Shown one piece after another: positions 61,482-64,000 of a DNA stretch of 64,000 nt. A program made the translations under genes and the position numbers. Origin of the DNA: Chitinophaga niastensis (lineage in GTDB: Bacteria > Bacteroidota > Bacteroidia > Chitinophagales > Chitinophagaceae); assembly GCF_003014755.1 (NCBI RefSeq), contig NZ_PYAW01000009.1:62001-126000 (forward strand). Reading direction: 5' to 3'. Position 1 is the first letter of the stretch, and each line of letters begins with the position of its first letter. The notes under the pieces were generated by a model. The model saw only the letters and a program-made list of their open reading frames with translations, had not been told where the DNA came from and ran no database searches.

Positions 61482-64000
61482 ATGGATCTTTTTTACTTTC
61501 GGGCTTTCAAAGAAAAATGGCTGAGCATCTTCCTGCTCCTCACCCTACTATCTCCTGTAAGCTTATGGGCACAGGAAAAACGTATAAGCGTTACCGGTAT
61601 GGCACGAAATGAGCACAACGAAGTGGTGCCGGGCGTGTCTGTGGTGGCAAAAAATGAAAGTACGGGTGTGACTACGGCCACGCAAACCAATGGTGCCGGA
61701 GCTTTTCAGTTTACTAACCTGGCGGCCGGCGGACCTTACAGTTTTAAATTTACTTCGGTAGGATACGAACCGGTTATTGTAACAGGTGTTACAATAACCA
61801 CCGATAAGCCACAGCAAGTATCTGCCGCGCTGAAAGAATCTACTTCTTCCCTGAACCAGGTAGTGGTGGTAGGTTATGGTGTACAACGCCGCAAGGAAAT
61901 TACCGGCGCCGTTGCTTCTATCCGCTCCGCCGACCTGAAAGATCAGCCGGTAACGAGCTTTGAACAAGCTATAGCGGGCAAAGTACCAGGCGTACAGGTG
62001 TTGCAAAACACGGGCGCACCGGGAGGAAGCATCAGCGTACGCATCAGGGGATTGAACTCTATCTCCGCAGGCATTGATCCTTTGTACGTGATTGATGGCA
62101 TTCCCCTTTCCAATGACCTGAAAAGTTTACAGGGCAGCACAGATGTGGTAAACATCACCGGGCAGGCATCTTTCCAGAAATCACCTGATCCGCTTAGCAC
62201 TTTAAACAGCGACGATATTGCATCTATCGACATCCTGAAAGATGCATCATCCGCCTCTATTTACGGCTCGCGTGCCTCTAACGGTGTTGTATTGATCACT
62301 ACTAAAAAAGGAAAGCGGGAAGGGCCTCCCGCCTTTTCCTATAGCATGTATGCGGGCTTTCAGCAGGTAACTAAAAAGATCAAGGTAATGGACGCATATC
62401 AGTGGTCTAAATTTTCCTTTGATGCCAAAAACAATGCTTACCTGGACGCAATACCCACCGGTAAAATTACAGACGACAATGCTACCCGTGGCAGTAATGC
62501 CAACTTCCAGATCCCGCCTGAAATATTGCCTTACCTGGCGGGTAACAGCGGCTTAACAAACACCGACTGGCAAAGTGCATTGTTCAGAACAGCACCTATA
62601 CAAAATCATACGCTGTCGGCTTCCGGTGGTAATGATAAGTTTCAGTATTACATCTCCGGTAACTATCTCGATCAGAGCGGTATCGTTATCGGATCAGGTT
62701 ATAAGCGATATGGTGTACGGGTAAATCTCACCGCAGATCTTACTTCAAAATTAAAAGTAGGTGTGTCATTAAACCCTACTTTTGATCACTATGACCTGAT
62801 CAATACAGAAGGACCATGGACCTACGACGGCATCCTCAGTAATGCGCTGAAAGCCTCCCCGGTATTCCCCGTGTATAACCCCGATGGCTCTTTTGCTACC
62901 AACAAACAAAACTCCTGGGCATATGGTTATTCAGGTGGCGAAAACCCGGTAGCACTGGCTACGCAGATCAAAGATAAAATGGATCATGTGCGCAACCTGG
63001 GAAGTGTATATGGCGAATATGAAATCATAAAAGGATTAAAGTTTAAAACTTTCTTCGGATCAGATATCAATTATTTTAGTCGCAATTATTTCCGGCCTTC
63101 TACATTGGGTAGTTATAAACCCGTGCAGCAGTCGGCCCCCACTATCCCTAAAGGTGCTGCGCAAACAGCATTGTCTGCCAACTGGCTCTGGGAAAATACC
63201 CTGAACTACCAGTTTGCGCTCAACAGTAAACATAAGTTTGATGTATTGGCAGGTTACACTTCGCAGAAGAATACCACCAAAGCCAACGAAACAGATGGTA
63301 CCGGTTTTCCTAACGATGCAGTGCAAACGTTGAATGCGGCAACTATTACCAGCGGTACTTCCACCACATCGCAATGGTCGTTGTTATCTTTTTTGGGAAG
63401 AATAAATTATAATTATGCAGATAAATATTTTGTATCTGCCAGCATTCGTAGTGACGGATCTTCCCGCTTTGGTGCTAATAATAAATGGGGTTATTTCCCC
63501 TCCGTTTCAGGCGGATGGCTCATCAGCAATGAGCCTTTCTTTAAAGTGCCTGCTATTTCTGAATTGAAGGCCAGGGTAAGTTATGGTACCTCCGGTAATT
63601 TCCAGATTGCGAATTATGCATCATATGATTTATTGTCATCCAACAACTACGTATTAGGCAGTGGTACCGGTACTGCGGTAAATGGCGTAGGTTTATCACA
63701 GCCTGCCAATGCAGATCTTACCTGGGAAAGAACGGTACAACTGAATGCAGGTATCGATATAGGATTATTCACCAACAGAATTTATCTCAGCGCAGATTAT
63801 TATCGGGCTACTACTTCAGACCTGTTACTGAATGTACCGGTGCCGCTGAGTTCCGGCTTTGGTACTGCTTTAAAGAATATCGGTAAGGTACGGAATACAG
63901 GTGTGGAGTTTGGTCTTACTACCCGCAACTTTACCCATGCTTTTATCTGGAATACCAGTTTCAATATTTCAGCTAATAAAAACAAAGTGTTGCAGCTCGG
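61482..64000 (+). CDS. SusC/RagA family TonB-linked receptor (3' end outside window)
   Basis: The first 839 codons of an outer-membrane importer; the frame is open to the window end. ATG 61482 precedes a signal peptide (about 14-30, cleavage after LWAQ). There is no STN domain: the mature protein starts directly with the carboxypeptidase-like domain (ISVTGMARNEHNEVVPGVSV, about 35-115), then the plug (VVVVGYGVQRRKEITGAV, LKDASSASIYGSRASNGVV) and barrel strands. Lack of STN means it is not coupled to a FecR/sigma pair. A susD gene is expected just beyond the window. Confidence 0.93.
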   Translation, partial: MDLFYFRAFKEKWLSIFLLLTLLSPVSLWAQEKRISVTGMARNEHNEVVPGVSVVAKNESTGVTTATQTNGAGAFQFTNLAAGGPYSFKFTSVGYEPVIVTGVTITTDKPQQVSAALKESTSSLNQVVVVGYGVQRRKEITGAVASIRSADLKDQPVTSFEQAIAGKVPGVQVLQNTGAPGGSISVRIRGLNSISAGIDPLYVIDGIPLSNDLKSLQGSTDVVNITGQASFQKSPDPLSTLNSDDIASIDILKDASSASIYGSRASNGVVLITTKKGKREGPPAFSYSMYAGFQQVTKKIKVMDAYQWSKFSFDAKNNAYLDAIPTGKITDDNATRGSNANFQIPPEILPYLAGNSGLTNTDWQSALFRTAPIQNHTLSASGGNDKFQYYISGNYLDQSGIVIGSGYKRYGVRVNLTADLTSKLKVGVSLNPTFDHYDLINTEGPWTYDGILSNALKASPVFPVYNPDGSFATNKQNSWAYGYSGGENPVALATQIKDKMDHVRNLGSVYGEYEIIKGLKFKTFFGSDINYFSRNYFRPSTLGSYKPVQQSAPTIPKGAAQTALSANWLWENTLNYQFALNSKHKFDVLAGYTSQKNTTKANETDGTGFPNDAVQTLNAATITSGTSTTSQWSLLSFLGRINYNYADKYFVSASIRSDGSSRFGANNKWGYFPSVSGGWLISNEPFFKVPAISELKARVSYGTSGNFQIANYASYDLLSSNNYVLGSGTGTAVNGVGLSQPANADLTWERTVQLNAGIDIGLFTNRIYLSADYYRATTSDLLLNVPVPLSSGFGTALKNIGKVRNTGVEFGLTTRNFTHAFIWNTSFNISANKNKVLQL

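Noticed and set aside
1..64000. tRNA, rRNA or intact insertion sequences
   Set aside because: Reading all intergenic regions showed no cloverleaf-like tRNA, no rRNA sequence and no complete transposase; only one transposase fragment is present.

Overview
The window reads as Bacteroidota chromosome, most like Chitinophaga or a close relative in Chitinophagaceae. The evidence is four SusC/RagA-type TonB receptors, three of them paired with SusD lipoproteins here, ECF sigma/FecR pairs, type IX secretion (T9SS) sorting domains, PorP/SprF and OmpA partners, and -7 promoter boxes of the TAnnTTTG type. No tRNA, rRNA, CRISPR array or intact mobile element was seen.

Layout. (1) 1-8.7 kb: the 3' end of an Oar-like TonB receptor, a convergent gene fusing DUF4157 to an OmpA-like domain, and an envelope thiol module (Omp28-like lipoprotein, TlpA-like thioredoxin, DUF6029 barrel). 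(2) 8.9-16.9 kb: ECF sigma, FecR, SusC (with STN domain), SusD and a lipoprotein resembling the SusD-linked zinc metallohydrolases but lacking HExxH. (3) 16.9-26.8 kb (cassette A): a deletion-scarred fecR remnant, a conserved leader, susC, susD, a GH2 enzyme and an orphan NarL-type response regulator. (4) 26.9-32.2 kb: a T9SS-exported M43 metalloprotease and a Tat-exported GH27 enzyme. (5) 32.7-40.6 kb: a six-gene surface operon of three small secreted proteins (one with tail-fibre-like repeats), a CHU_C (T9SS type B) protein, a PorP/SprF protein and an OmpA/PD40 lipoprotein-like partner. (6) 41.4-51.8 kb (cassette B): intact ECF sigma, FecR, the same leader, susC, susD, a second NarL-type regulator and a clan GH-D alpha-galactosidase-like enzyme. 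(7) 52-61 kb: mostly single housekeeping and accessory genes, an IS4/Tn5-type transposase remnant that cuts an ECF sigma gene, and an ArsR/SRPBCC pair with a clear double operator. (8) 61.5-64 kb: start of another SusC gene without an STN domain, cut by the window end.

How it fits together. Cassettes A and B are paralogous copies of one glycan-uptake unit. B keeps the sigma/anti-sigma switch while A has only a scar, yet both keep the STN-bearing SusC, an almost identical 5' leader and a near-identical orphan response regulator. The associated GH2, GH27 and GH36-like enzymes point to alpha- and beta-galactosides (or other galacto-configured side chains) as substrates. This is inference, since no endo-acting enzyme is present to name the polymer.

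The most interesting items are the scarred duplication with its conserved leader, the orphan regulators inside Sus-like loci, the tail-fibre-like/T9SS surface operon, the HExxH-less metallohydrolase homologue, and several strong stem-loops or operators outside genes.
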